Assembly (NCBI GenBank): GCA_027075325.1
Contig: JALTBN010000027.1
Coordinates: forward strand, 1-64,000
Reading direction: 5' to 3'
Origin: Thermococcus sp.
GTDB lineage: Archaea > Methanobacteriota_B > Thermococci > Thermococcales > Thermococcaceae
DNA length: 64,000 nt
This document shows positions 8,509 through 17,240 of this stretch, piece after piece (position 1 is the stretch's first letter; each line of letters opens with the position of its first letter). The translations under genes and the position numbers were made by a program. Under the pieces are notes generated by a model, which did no database searches, was not told the origin of the DNA, and saw nothing but the letters and a program-made list of their open reading frames with translations.

Positions 8509-10140
8509 GCTTTCTCCTTCTCTTTTACCTGCTCTATTTTCATGTGCGGATCGACCCTCAAATTTTTCAGTGAATTTTAACTTTTTTATATTTTGATAAA
8601 ATTACTTTTAATAAATCTAATTTTTATATATCTTAATTAATTGATATTAATATATTTTTAAACATTGATATAATTGCTTAGATTAAAGAGTGTTAGAATC
8701 ACTAACAATAATATTAACCTTTTTTGATTTTTAACTGTACTATACAGTAATGTTAGCACAATGTACATGGTTATTTAGAATGGATGGAGTCATTGATGGA
8801 TCCGAAACAAGAATCACATGAACCTTTTCAGGATACAGGCCTTTGAACTATGAGATCGGGCATATTCATCACAAAATCCAGTTACAATTAAAGGTAGTTA
8901 TGATGCGGTTGGCACGTGCCGGTGGGGAATGTTCAACAAGTACCCACCATGACAAAGCTGTGTGTGGATGATGATATTGCAACCAAGTTATCCTCTTTAA
9001 GCTCGCAGTAGGATATTCCTCTGGATACTCTCAGTTCGACTGAAGCAGCGGCAACATATATAGGTTTAGACCCCCACGACACTAAGCAGCCCTCCGAGTA
9101 GACTTTTGTGATGGGTACTTAAGGACTACTCTTATACAACCTGCATCCTCAAACACTGGGGCCGCGAGATACAATAGAAACACTGCCTCTTTTGTGTATA
9201 TAGATGTGCATAAGATTTGGATATAATGTACCTTATATCTAATTATCAAGAACATAAAAGTACACTAAACGGGCTCATGAGAGGGGTGTGAGCTCGAAAG
9301 GCGATTGCAGCGATCTGGGCTCTGCTAAACAAGAGCCCACTTACTATGGGTCTAATTGGTCAACTAAAGATAGCTGGTAAGACGGGAGATCCTCATTCCC
9401 TGCCGGTTAGGAGGTGAGGATCTTGTATCTCCAGTCAAATCTGAGGATCACTTTTTGAGGCCTCTTAGAGCTTCACCGGTCTGATAGAGGTCCAAGTGAA
9501 ATACTAACCTGTTTTTGGGCAACTAACGTGTTCCCATAGAAGCTGAGCTTTTGCCGCCCCCGGGGCCGGCGTATGGGGATAGAACACACGTCGCTTTTAA
9601 AGAGTTCCTATCCCGTGTCCCCCCCAAGCTTAGTTATTCTCAGTGGATGCTCTCCTGTGGCGGTACTCCGCGGCTCACAGGGGTTGCTGAGAATACCTGT
9701 TTTTAGTGTGCGCCTGCTCACCCTATGACTACCGTTAATAGTACACAAATTTTGGTGCTGAGAGCCGAGTATATTCATGACAATTTTGTTCCTTTTTGAT
9801 ATGTGTCTATGCCTGTACCTATTGGCACCCTTGGGATACTTCTTACGATAAGTTCTACTAATATAACTTTAAATATTAAAAAATTATGATTTTTTAATAT
9901 TTTAATTTTTAATAAAAAATAAAATTTTTTATATTTAATTTTATACTAAATTATTTTATATTTTTTATTTTTGTTTTAAAGTAATTTTATATATTATATA
10001 ACAAGTATTAAAAATACTTTTATTTAAAGTAACAATTCGCTGTATTTTCTGTGAGATGCATCGGAGGATGATATTAGGGCGACCTAACTAAAAATTTTCC
10101 AATATATTGAATACATTATAAATAACATGATTAAAAAGAG
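8509..10140. other. 1.6-kb gene-free island with AT-rich borders
   Basis: No frame on either strand holds a plausible gene. Both borders are extremely AT-rich: 9901-9960 contains one G/C in 60 bases, and 8581-8640 five. AAAATTACTTT at 8598-8608 recurs inverted at 9978-9988. The interior (about 8690-9850) has near-normal composition and many inverted repeats: TGTTAG/CTAACA (8691-8707), ACTGTA/TACAGT (8734-8748), GGTGGG/CCCACC (8921-8948), TCAGT/ACTGA (9031-9043), GATATAA/TTATATC (9220-9239), and the dense set at 9255-9750 listed separately. No rRNA, tRNA, RNase P, SRP or CRISPR signature was recognised. The pyk promoter lies at its right end. Confidence 0.8.
9255..9750 (+). ncRNA. Candidate large structured RNA of unknown class
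   Basis: Perfect or near-perfect stems follow one another: 9270-9277/9289-9296; 9316-9323/9332-9339 (TGGGCTCT/AGAGCCCA, loop 8); 9387-9395/9415-9423 (AGATCCTCA/TGAGGATCT); 9553-9570 (all G/C); 9576-9585/9604-9614 (one bulge); and a nested hairpin 9635-9643/9687-9695 enclosing 9654-9659/9676-9681 and GCGG-TACT-CCGC. Possible closing pairs are GTAC 9260-9263 with 9741-9744 and AACGG 9268-9272 with CCGTT 9732-9736. The strand is a guess; the stems are nearly symmetric. TATA-like sequences occur at 9054-9061 and 9196-9202. Modest G+C for a hyperthermophile RNA argues against it, so a DNA element remains possible. Confidence 0.4.
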
Positions 10141-10182
10141 TTAAATCAAATGAGCTAGATATAGAAAGCCGGTGAGAGAACC
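10090..10182 (+). promoter_or_regulatory. pyk promoter region
   Basis: The A/T-rich stretch holds TATA-like elements (AATATATTG near 10100, TTATAAATAA near 10115) upstream of pyk, and a GGTGAGAG ribosome-binding site ends 5 nt before the ATG at 10183. The Thermococcales glycolytic motif TATCAC-N5-GTGATA is not present. Confidence 0.4.
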
Positions 10183-11607
10183 ATGAGGTTACCATCGCAC
10201 AAGACAAAAATCGTTGCCACTATCGGGCCGGCCTCAGATGATTCCAAAACGCTGGAAGCTCTGATAAAAGCAGGGATGAGTGTTGCCAGGATAAACTTCT
10301 CGCACGGCACGTTTGAGGAGCACAAAAAGAGGATTGAAAGAATAAGAAGGGTCTCGGAACGCCTCGGCCGCAGGGTCGCGATACTGGGTGACCTCCCAGG
10401 GGTTAAGATAAGGGTAGGGGATATCATCGGAGGGAAGGTCGAGCTCCGGCGCAACCAGACCGTGACCCTGACTGTGAGGGACGTTGAGGGGATGGAGGGT
10501 CTGATCCCCGTAGAGTTTAAGGACTTTCCAAAACTTGTCTCCCCGGGCGATGTTATCTACCTCAGTGATGGCTTCATCGTTCTCAAAGTCGTCAAGGTTG
10601 AGGGGACCGATGTTGTTTGTAAAGTTGTAGCCGGTGGGATGCTCTACTCCCACAAGGGCATCAACATACCAAACGCGAGGATCCCGATGGAGGCCGTAAC
10701 GAAGAGGGACCTTGAGATCCTTGAGTTCATGGCTGAAAACGGTGTGGATGCCGTCGGAATAAGCTTCGTGGGCTCAGCATATGATGTTCTCAAGGTCAGG
10801 CATTTCCTTGAAAAGCAGGGCGCCAGGATGTTCGTGATTTCAAAGATAGAACGGCCCGATGCCATCAGGAACTTCGACGAGATACTTTCGGCCTCGGATG
10901 GTGTGATGATAGCTAGGGGGGATCTCGGCGTCGAGATGCCCATTGAGAAGCTCCCCATCCTCCAGAAGAGGCTTATAGGAAAGGTTATGATGGCAGGGAA
11001 GTCGGTTATAGTGGCCACCCAGATGCTTGAGAGCATGACGACCGAGAAACTCCCCACCAGGGCCGAGGTCACGGACGTTGCAAACGCTATACTGGACGGA
11101 GCCGATGCTGTTATGCTCTCCGAGGAGACCGCCGTTGGTAAGTACCCCGTCGACGCTGTCAGGATGATGACGAAGATAGCCCGGGCCACCGAGTCGTACA
11201 GGGAGGGCTTTGGCAACGTGAGGATGCTTGAGTGGAAGGAGAAGATCCCGAAGAGGGGTACCATAAAGGACGCCATTACGAGGAGCATAATAGAGGCCCT
11301 GCAGGTTGTGGATGCCAAGTACATCCTGACCCCCACTAAAAACGGGTACACCGCTCGCCTGATCTCCCGTTTCAGGCCGAGGCAGTGGATACTCGCGTTC
11401 ACGAGCGATGAGAAAGTGGCCAACGGGCTGATGTTCAGCTATGGAGTGTATCCATTCGTCGTTGAGAGCCACGACGAGAACGAGATAATCCGTCTGATTA
11501 AAGGCCTCGGCCTTGCCAAGGAAGACGACACCGTGCTCCTGACCAAGGGGGCACCGGTTGGGAAGACCGTGGGGACGAACACCGTGAGAATCTTCCAGAT
11601 TCCATGA
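10183..11607 (+). CDS. pyk: Pyruvate kinase
   Basis: A 474-residue pyruvate kinase, converting phosphoenolpyruvate and ADP to pyruvate and ATP. It begins with the typical KTKIVATIGPASDD. The metal/substrate segments ISKIERPDAIRNFDEI (near residue 220) and MIARGDLGVEMP (near 243), and the TQMLESM...PTRAEVTDVANAILDGADAVMLS block (near 280) are intact. The C-terminal domain (about 350-474) is present at normal length. In Thermococcales it works beside PEP synthase and ADP-dependent kinases. It stands alone between the gene-free island and the convergent cysS, with T-rich sequence after the stop. Confidence 0.96.
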   Translation: MRLPSHKTKIVATIGPASDDSKTLEALIKAGMSVARINFSHGTFEEHKKRIERIRRVSERLGRRVAILGDLPGVKIRVGDIIGGKVELRRNQTVTLTVRDVEGMEGLIPVEFKDFPKLVSPGDVIYLSDGFIVLKVVKVEGTDVVCKVVAGGMLYSHKGINIPNARIPMEAVTKRDLEILEFMAENGVDAVGISFVGSAYDVLKVRHFLEKQGARMFVISKIERPDAIRNFDEILSASDGVMIARGDLGVEMPIEKLPILQKRLIGKVMMAGKSVIVATQMLESMTTEKLPTRAEVTDVANAILDGADAVMLSEETAVGKYPVDAVRMMTKIARATESYREGFGNVRMLEWKEKIPKRGTIKDAITRSIIEALQVVDAKYILTPTKNGYTARLISRFRPRQWILAFTSDEKVANGLMFSYGVYPFVVESHDENEIIRLIKGLGLAKEDDTVLLTKGAPVGKTVGTNTVRIFQIP

Positions 11608-11670
11608 TTTTTAATCTCTTTCACTTTCTCTTTCAGAAGGGTTTAAATTAGAGATAAAGAGAAACAACCT

Positions 11671-13101
11671 TCAAACCTTGATCCTCTTCCAAACGGTTCC
11701 CTGCGGTGTGTCTTCAAGCTGTATTCCGAGCTCCCTCAGCTCGGCCCTTATCTTGTCAGCTAATGCGAAGTTCCTCTCCTTCCTGAGCTGGGCGCGGACC
11801 TCTATGAGGAGCTTTATCAAAGCTTCTTCCTCGCCGGCCTTCTGCTCGCGGAAGTAGTCCTCGAAGATGCCGAAGACTTCGCTGACAATCTTGAAGAACT
11901 CCCAGGCCTTCCTCAGTATGCTCTCCTTCGGTGTCTCCACTTGAGTTAGATAGCGGTTGACCGCGTTGCTGGCCTCGAAGACCGCCTTCAGGGCCTCGGC
12001 CGTGTTGAAGTCGTCGTTCATGGCCTCGTAGAACTTCTCCCTCGCGTTCCTTATCGCCTCGTAGGCCTCGAACTCCTCACTTCCCCACTTGAAGGAAATC
12101 TCCGCCCTCTCCATCGCCACGCGGATGTTCTCAAGGGTGTTGTAGAGCCTCTCCAGGTTGTTCTTGGCGTGCTCCATGCCCTCCTCCGTGTAGTCGAGCG
12201 GCGAGCGGTAATGCCTCTGGAGCACGAAGAGCCTTATCACCTCGGGGTCGTAGCGCTTCAGGGCTTCTCTGATGGTTATGAAGTTTCCGAGGCTCTTGCT
12301 CATCTTCTCGCCGTTTACCATGAGGAAGCCGGTGTGCATCCAGTAGCGGACCCACTCGTGGCCGGTGCACGCTTCCGTCTGCGCTATCTCGTTCTCGTGG
12401 TGCGGGAAGATGAGGTCGTTCCCGCCGCCGTGGATGTCGAAGCTCTCGCCGAGGTATTTGGTGCTCATTGTGGAGCACTCTATGTGCCAGCCGGGCCTTC
12501 CCTCGCCCCAAGGGCTTTCCCACTTCGGCTCTCCCGGCTTGGCCTTCTTCCAGAGGGCGAAGTCCTCCGGGTTCTTCTTCCCTTCGCCAGGCTCGACGCG
12601 CGCTCCCTTAACGAGGTCCTCGACCTTTATCCCGCTGAGTTTTCCATAGTCCTTGAACTTGCGAACCTCGAAGTAAACCCCATCGCTGCCCTCGTAGGCG
12701 TATCCCTTCTCCTGGAGCTTCCTGATGAATTCTATGATGTCCCCGATGTGCTCGGTGACGCGGGGATAAACGTCGGCCGGCTTGACCTTTAAAGCCGCCA
12801 TGTCCTCTAGGAAGTAGCGCAGAAACTTCTCGGCGAGCTTCTTCGGGTCTTCGCCGGTTTCGTTCGCCCTCTTAATGATTTTATCGTCTATGTCTGTGAA
12901 GTTCATGACCATCAGGACGGTGTAACCACGGTGCTCGAAGTAGCGCCTAACCACGTCGAAGGCTATGTAGGTTCTGGCATGACCTATGTGGGTGTAATCG
13001 TAAACCGTTGGTCCGCAGACGTACATTCTCACCTCGCCCTCTCTGAGCGGCCTGAACTCCTCCTTCTGCCTCGTCTGGGTGTTGTATATTCTTATGGCCA
13101 T
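11671..13101 (-). CDS. cysS: Cysteinyl-tRNA synthetase
   Basis: A 476-residue class I aminoacyl-tRNA synthetase charging tRNA-Cys. The HIGH motif is in [11 protein letters not shown] near residue 35, and KMSKS appears as [11 protein letters not shown] near 270. The zinc ligands include the Cys in [10 protein letters not shown] and the CSTMS...[14 protein letters not shown] region. ATG at 13101 is chosen because GGTGGTGA precedes it; the longer ORF upstream is unconserved and runs across the divergent promoter. Length is normal. Confidence 0.96.
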   Translation of the reverse strand: MAIRIYNTQTRQKEEFRPLREGEVRMYVCGPTVYDYTHIGHARTYIAFDVVRRYFEHRGYTVLMVMNFTDIDDKIIKRANETGEDPKKLAEKFLRYFLEDMAALKVKPADVYPRVTEHIGDIIEFIRKLQEKGYAYEGSDGVYFEVRKFKDYGKLSGIKVEDLVKGARVEPGEGKKNPEDFALWKKAKPGEPKWESPWGEGRPGWHIECSTMSTKYLGESFDIHGGGNDLIFPHHENEIAQTEACTGHEWVRYWMHTGFLMVNGEKMSKSLGNFITIREALKRYDPEVIRLFVLQRHYRSPLDYTEEGMEHAKNNLERLYNTLENIRVAMERAEISFKWGSEEFEAYEAIRNAREKFYEAMNDDFNTAEALKAVFEASNAVNRYLTQVETPKESILRKAWEFFKIVSEVFGIFEDYFREQKAGEEEALIKLLIEVRAQLRKERNFALADKIRAELRELGIQLEDTPQGTVWKRIKV

Positions 13102-13252
13102 CTTCACCACCGGGGAAACTTCACGGGGGCGTTTTATTAGGTTATCGCCTTTGCTATGGTCAGGTTTGTGTACAGGAATTCCCCCTGATGCCGGCAAAAG
13201 CTTAAAAGAGGTGGCCTTGAATGCCACTCAGGACTCTAAGGAGGTAATGATC

Positions 13253-14188
13253 ATGACGAAAGTTCAGAAGGGAGACGTCATAAGACTTCACTACACCGGA
13301 AAGGTCAAGGAGACCGGTGAGATATTCGATACCACCCATGAGGAAATCGCAAAGGAGGCCGGTATTTACAATGAGAAGGGCATCTACGGCCCGGTTCCGA
13401 TAGCGGTTGGAGCCGGCCACATTCTCAACGGCCTCGACGAGCAGCTTGAGGGACTTGAGGTCGGAAAGAAGTACGAGATAATCGTCCCGCCTGAGAAGGG
13501 CTTCGGCAAGCGCGATCCCAAGCTGATAAAGGTGTTCACCCTCGGCCAGCTCAGAAGGGCCGGTGTATACCCCATCCCAGGAATGCCGATAGAGCTTGAG
13601 ACGGGCGAGGGCAAGAAAATCAAGGGAAGGGTAATGACAGTCAGCGGGGGAAGGGTCAGGATAGACTTCAACCACCCCTACGCCGGCAAGCACCTCGTCT
13701 ACGAAGTTGAGGTAATCGAGAAGATAGAGGACCCAATAGAGAAGGTTAAGGCCCTTATAGAGCTCCGCATGCCCAGGGTTGACCGCGACAAAGTCATAAT
13801 CGAGGTCGGTGAGAAGGACGTCACCGTTGACTTCCATGAGGTTCTCGACCAGATCGACAAGAACACCCTAGTTCTCAGCGAGATAATCCTTGAGAGCGAC
13901 CTTAAGTTCATCGGCTACGAAGAGGTCAAGTTCAAGCCGAGCGTTGACGAGCTGCTCAAGCCACCGGCAGAGGAAGGGGAAGGAGGGGAGGAAGAAGGCT
14001 CCGAACCTGAAAAGACCACCGAAGAAGCCCCTAAAATTCCACAGGAAAGAGAGGAAGGGGAAAAATCTGAAGCCCCCAGCAGTTCGGAGGATACCCACGA
14101 AGAGGAAGCCGACGAGAAAGCCTCATCTCATGAGAAAGAAACGGCTGAAGAAACCTCTGAGAACCCCGAGGAAAGTGCGGACGAGTGA
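13253..14188 (+). CDS. FKBP-type peptidyl-prolyl isomerase, long archaeal form
   Basis: A 311-residue SlyD-like FKBP. The FKBP domain starts at KGDVIRLHYTGKVKETGEIFDTT and is interrupted by an insert-in-flap chaperone domain (about residues 85-140). A further alpha/beta domain of about 80 residues follows, as in archaeal 26-29 kDa FKBPs. The last 65 residues are an acidic Glu/Ser-rich tail of low complexity. It should act as a cytoplasmic folding helper. ATG at 13253 has GGAGGT 7 nt upstream; ATG at 13247 is too close to it. The TATA-like GCTTAAAAG is at 13200-13208. Confidence 0.9.
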   Translation: MTKVQKGDVIRLHYTGKVKETGEIFDTTHEEIAKEAGIYNEKGIYGPVPIAVGAGHILNGLDEQLEGLEVGKKYEIIVPPEKGFGKRDPKLIKVFTLGQLRRAGVYPIPGMPIELETGEGKKIKGRVMTVSGGRVRIDFNHPYAGKHLVYEVEVIEKIEDPIEKVKALIELRMPRVDRDKVIIEVGEKDVTVDFHEVLDQIDKNTLVLSEIILESDLKFIGYEEVKFKPSVDELLKPPAEEGEGGEEEGSEPEKTTEEAPKIPQEREEGEKSEAPSSSEDTHEEEADEKASSHEKETAEETSENPEESADE

Positions 14189-14236
14189 GCCCAAACTTTT
14201 ATAGTCTTTTCTCTCCCAATTATTTGAGGTGAGACG

Positions 14237-15151
14237 ATGGACTCACTCCAGAGGGAGAGGCTTAACAGGCTCGTGATGGACCTCACCCACAGGTTCTCGC
14301 GGGAGGACGAGAGGAAGATAAGGGATGCCCTTCTGGCCCTGCGGAGGGTTATGGAGATCCCCGTGTCATACCTCAATCCATCCTCACGTTACCATCCTGT
14401 CGTCGTGTTCAAGAGGCGCTTTGGCAGCGTTGAAAAGGAAGCGATGGTCTCCCTCGTAAACCTCAACGTACTGAACAGGTACAACATGCCCGGATGGCGG
14501 AGAAGCGTTGAGTTCCGTCTCGACAGAGACGTGGTTTTTATCGAGCACGTTGGAGGCGTTGAAACCCTCTTCATAGGGGAACCAGGAACCCTGTCGCGCC
14601 TGAGGGACGCGCTCCGCAGGATACTGGAACAGATGAGCTTCAGACCGAGGAGCTTCGTCCTTTTCTACAACCACATCTACATGGACTTCGGGAACAACCG
14701 CTTCATCAACTTAGAACTGAGGGGAAGCGACCTGACGATAAGGCTTGTGAACCTGAAACCCAGCGAGGCAAGCAGACTGCTTGGAAAAGCCATTCCCTAT
14801 ATGGATTCCACATTCGGGAACAAGAATGCCGATTTCTACAAGCTCCTCTTTATATACGCCTCGGAAACAGCCGGAACCTTTGACTGGTTCTTCCACCGCT
14901 ACGTTATGCCCCGGCTGAATCCGGAGCAAAGGAGCTTCCTTGAAGACATGCACGACTACCGCAACTTCATCCAGCTGCTCTATACCCACGTATCGAGGAT
15001 AAACAAGGACAGACTCGGTGACGAAGTCGGCATCAGGGTCGTGAGGCGCTCAAACCCCAACAGGCCGCTGGAGATAGGCATAGCGTTCACGAACAGGGGG
15101 ATCCTCATCAGGAGGTACCCCAACACGGTAACCCTCAGCTTCATGGTGTGA
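14237..15151 (+). CDS. Conserved hypothetical protein, 304 aa
   Basis: Not recognised. A soluble, charged protein without signal peptide, transmembrane segments or obvious catalytic motifs; its strand pattern (VVFKRRFGSVEKEAMVSL..., VEFRLDRDVVFIEHV...) suggests a mixed alpha/beta fold. A TATA-like ACTTTTATAG at 14194-14203 and GAGGTGAG before the ATG support a real gene with its own promoter. It is followed after 4 nt by the CAAX-type protease, so the two may be cotranscribed. Confidence 0.7.
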   Translation: MDSLQRERLNRLVMDLTHRFSREDERKIRDALLALRRVMEIPVSYLNPSSRYHPVVVFKRRFGSVEKEAMVSLVNLNVLNRYNMPGWRRSVEFRLDRDVVFIEHVGGVETLFIGEPGTLSRLRDALRRILEQMSFRPRSFVLFYNHIYMDFGNNRFINLELRGSDLTIRLVNLKPSEASRLLGKAIPYMDSTFGNKNADFYKLLFIYASETAGTFDWFFHRYVMPRLNPEQRSFLEDMHDYRNFIQLLYTHVSRINKDRLGDEVGIRVVRRSNPNRPLEIGIAFTNRGILIRRYPNTVTLSFMV

Positions 15152-15155
15152 GCCC

Positions 15156-15779
15156 ATGGAGCGGGCTTCCCTCCTCTTTCTCGCCCTGCTGCCGCTGGTA
15201 ATTCTCGCAAGGTACCCTCCCCTGGAAAGGGGACTGGGAGCATGGGCGGTCTGGTTACTGGTGGTTTACCTTGCGGTTCCCGCACTTGTCGCGAAGGCCC
15301 TGGGGTTCAGGCTGGAGGAAGTCGGGATAAACCCCCCAAACGGGCGGGGGGTAAAGGCCGCACTCATCCTGATGGCACTCGCCGCGCTCCTGAGTATAGC
15401 CGGGACATTTGTTCCCTCGATGGTGGCCTACTACCCCAGGTTCACTTTTAATGGGTGGTGGGGCTTCCTGGAAGGTGAGCTGCTCATGGGGGCAATCATG
15501 CTCACCCACGAGGCCTTCTTCAGGGGGTTTCTGCTCTTTCCGCTCGCCAGAAAAAACCGATGGGGAGCAATCCTGGCGCAGGACTTTCCTTACGCGCTGG
15601 CCCACATAGGAAAGCCGGGGATTGAGGTTCCTTACTCTTTCATGGCAGGCGTAATCTTCGGCTGGGTCGATACAGAGGGAGAGAGCTTCGTTCCCAGCTT
15701 CCTCGTGCACTGGTTCGGCTCGGCTTTCTTTGACCTCCTGTGCGTGTTCGCAAAGACGGGTCACCTGGCGTGGGTTTGA
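15156..15779 (+). CDS. CPBP (CAAX/Abi) family intramembrane metalloprotease
   Basis: A 207-residue, very hydrophobic protein with about six membrane segments. The C-terminal half carries the CPBP motifs: HEAFFRGFLLF (motif 1, normally EExxxR), FPYALAHIG (motif 2, FxxxH) and LVHWFGSAFFD (motif 3). The first Glu of motif 1 is His here, which may reduce or alter metal chemistry. Family members process prenylated proteins or act in bacteriocin self-immunity; archaeal substrates are mostly unknown. The start is ATG behind GTGAG just after the stop of the preceding gene. Confidence 0.75.
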   Translation: MERASLLFLALLPLVILARYPPLERGLGAWAVWLLVVYLAVPALVAKALGFRLEEVGINPPNGRGVKAALILMALAALLSIAGTFVPSMVAYYPRFTFNGWWGFLEGELLMGAIMLTHEAFFRGFLLFPLARKNRWGAILAQDFPYALAHIGKPGIEVPYSFMAGVIFGWVDTEGESFVPSFLVHWFGSAFFDLLCVFAKTGHLAWV

Positions 15780-15853
15780 TTCCTCTCATTGAGAAAGGAT
15801 ACAGGCACAGTGGAGAACAGAAAGGAAGAAACGGAAAACTGGAAAAGAGCAAC

Positions 15854-17176
15854 TCACTGGAGCATGCCCTCAAGTTTTTCAACGAACTGGATGCTTCTCT
15901 TTATGTCGGCGAAGTAGTTCTTGGCCCTCTCGACGTGCTCCTTCTCCACCTTACCGCCGCCGGCCAGTATACTGGCCGGGGAGAGCAGCTGAACGGCATA
16001 ACGCAGGCTGGTTTTTTCTCCGAGCTCCGCAAGGTATTCAACGGCCTCCTCGCTTACCTCGACGTTCTCCTCCCTGGCGCGGATTTTGACTATCTCCCTG
16101 ACCTCTTCCTTCCTGTAGGGGTGGGTGTTGATTATGAGGAGCCTGTCGAGCATGTCTATCGGGATTCCGTGCGGGGCCTTTATGTCGGTTCCCCTTATCG
16201 TTGTCATGCCCCTGTTCGTCGCCAGGATCAGTATCGGCGCCAGCTCGCCTTCCATGGCCCTGGCAAGGAAGGAGAATGCCTCTATGTCAAGCATGTGACA
16301 CTCGTCGATGAAGAGAACCCCTGGAACGAGGGTGGCCCTCCCCTCCTCTATCCACTTTTTGACGGTCTCGTCGACCCTGCTCCTGACCTCGTCGCTTATC
16401 TCGGCCCCGGAGCTGAAGAGAAGGCCGAATATGTTGCCGCGGGCGTTGGCGACGTCCATGTCGTGAAGGGTGACCGTGTAGGTGAACTCCTTGATCTTGA
16501 GAACCGGACCGCTTGGGAGGTTGACCTTTCTCTTGAGGAAAAGACCTTCCTCCTCCTTGACGGTTCCGATCTTTGATATCCTCCCTGTTTCCGCGTCGAT
16601 CTGGATGACATCGCCCTCTTCAACGCCCATCCCCATGAGCTGGTATGCTATCTCCCTCCCGGCCCGTACGGTCTTCTCGTCGTCTTCGGTGCGGAGGGTT
16701 ATTGTGACGCTCTCTGGAACCTCAACGTAGGGATTGAATGGGTGTTTAGTTTTGTTCACCTCTATCCTCTTGATCTCCCCCTCGTAGACCTTTCTTTCCT
16801 CGCTTATCCTCACGCCTATGGCCCTTCTCATGGCCTGCTTGAGGAACTCCGTCTTGTTGACCTCGCTGGAGTATATCTCGCTCCCCGCTATCTGGACGAA
16901 GGGAACATCCTCGCCAAGCTCTCTCGCTATGCCCATCGCTATAGCCGTCTTACCGCTGCCCGTCGGGCCGACGAGGAGAATCCCCTTTCCAGCGAGCTTA
17001 CCGCGCTTTATGAGCTCAACCGCTATCCCAGCTGCTTCCCTCGCCTCTACCTGGCCCACCATTCCATCGGCGATGAACTCAGCCTTCCCGTCCTTGAGAC
17101 CGAGCCCCTTTATGTGGGAGTGCATTCCAATCCTCTCGAAGCTCCTTGGAGCGGTTACCTCCTCGATGACGGACAT
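15854..17176 (-). CDS. TIP49/RuvB-like AAA+ ATPase
   Basis: A 440-residue homologue of eukaryotic RuvBL1/RuvBL2 (Rvb1/2, TIP49). The N-terminal SHIKGLGL and DGMVGQ segments are typical. Walker A GPTGSGKT is near residue 71 and Walker B FIDECHMLD near 285. Between them is the OB-like domain II insert (about residues 125-225) that separates TIP49 proteins from bacterial RuvB. Sensor motifs LATNRG and GIPIDMLDR follow. Eukaryotic members build chromatin remodellers and box C/D snoRNPs; the archaeal role is not established. ATG follows GGGGGTGA. Confidence 0.92.
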   Translation of the reverse strand: MSVIEEVTAPRSFERIGMHSHIKGLGLKDGKAEFIADGMVGQVEAREAAGIAVELIKRGKLAGKGILLVGPTGSGKTAIAMGIARELGEDVPFVQIAGSEIYSSEVNKTEFLKQAMRRAIGVRISEERKVYEGEIKRIEVNKTKHPFNPYVEVPESVTITLRTEDDEKTVRAGREIAYQLMGMGVEEGDVIQIDAETGRISKIGTVKEEEGLFLKRKVNLPSGPVLKIKEFTYTVTLHDMDVANARGNIFGLLFSSGAEISDEVRSRVDETVKKWIEEGRATLVPGVLFIDECHMLDIEAFSFLARAMEGELAPILILATNRGMTTIRGTDIKAPHGIPIDMLDRLLIINTHPYRKEEVREIVKIRAREENVEVSEEAVEYLAELGEKTSLRYAVQLLSPASILAGGGKVEKEHVERAKNYFADIKRSIQFVEKLEGMLQ

Positions 17177-17240
17177 GACATCACCCCCTTAATCTTTCCA
17201 GGAGTTACTAAAAGAGGAGAGTTTAAAAACTTGACGGAGG

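Noticed and set aside
8968-9043. C/D box RNA (ATGATGA at about 8968, CTGA at 9040)
   Set aside because: The boxes are about 70 nt apart, no flanking stem exists and no D'/C' is visible.
8509-10140. Replication origin
   Set aside because: The AT-rich walls resemble unwinding elements, but no ORB-type repeats were found and no cdc6/orc1 gene is near, while Thermococcales origins lie next to cdc6.
10090-10182. Thermococcales glycolytic motif at pyk
   Set aside because: TATCAC-N5-GTGATA does not occur in the promoter.
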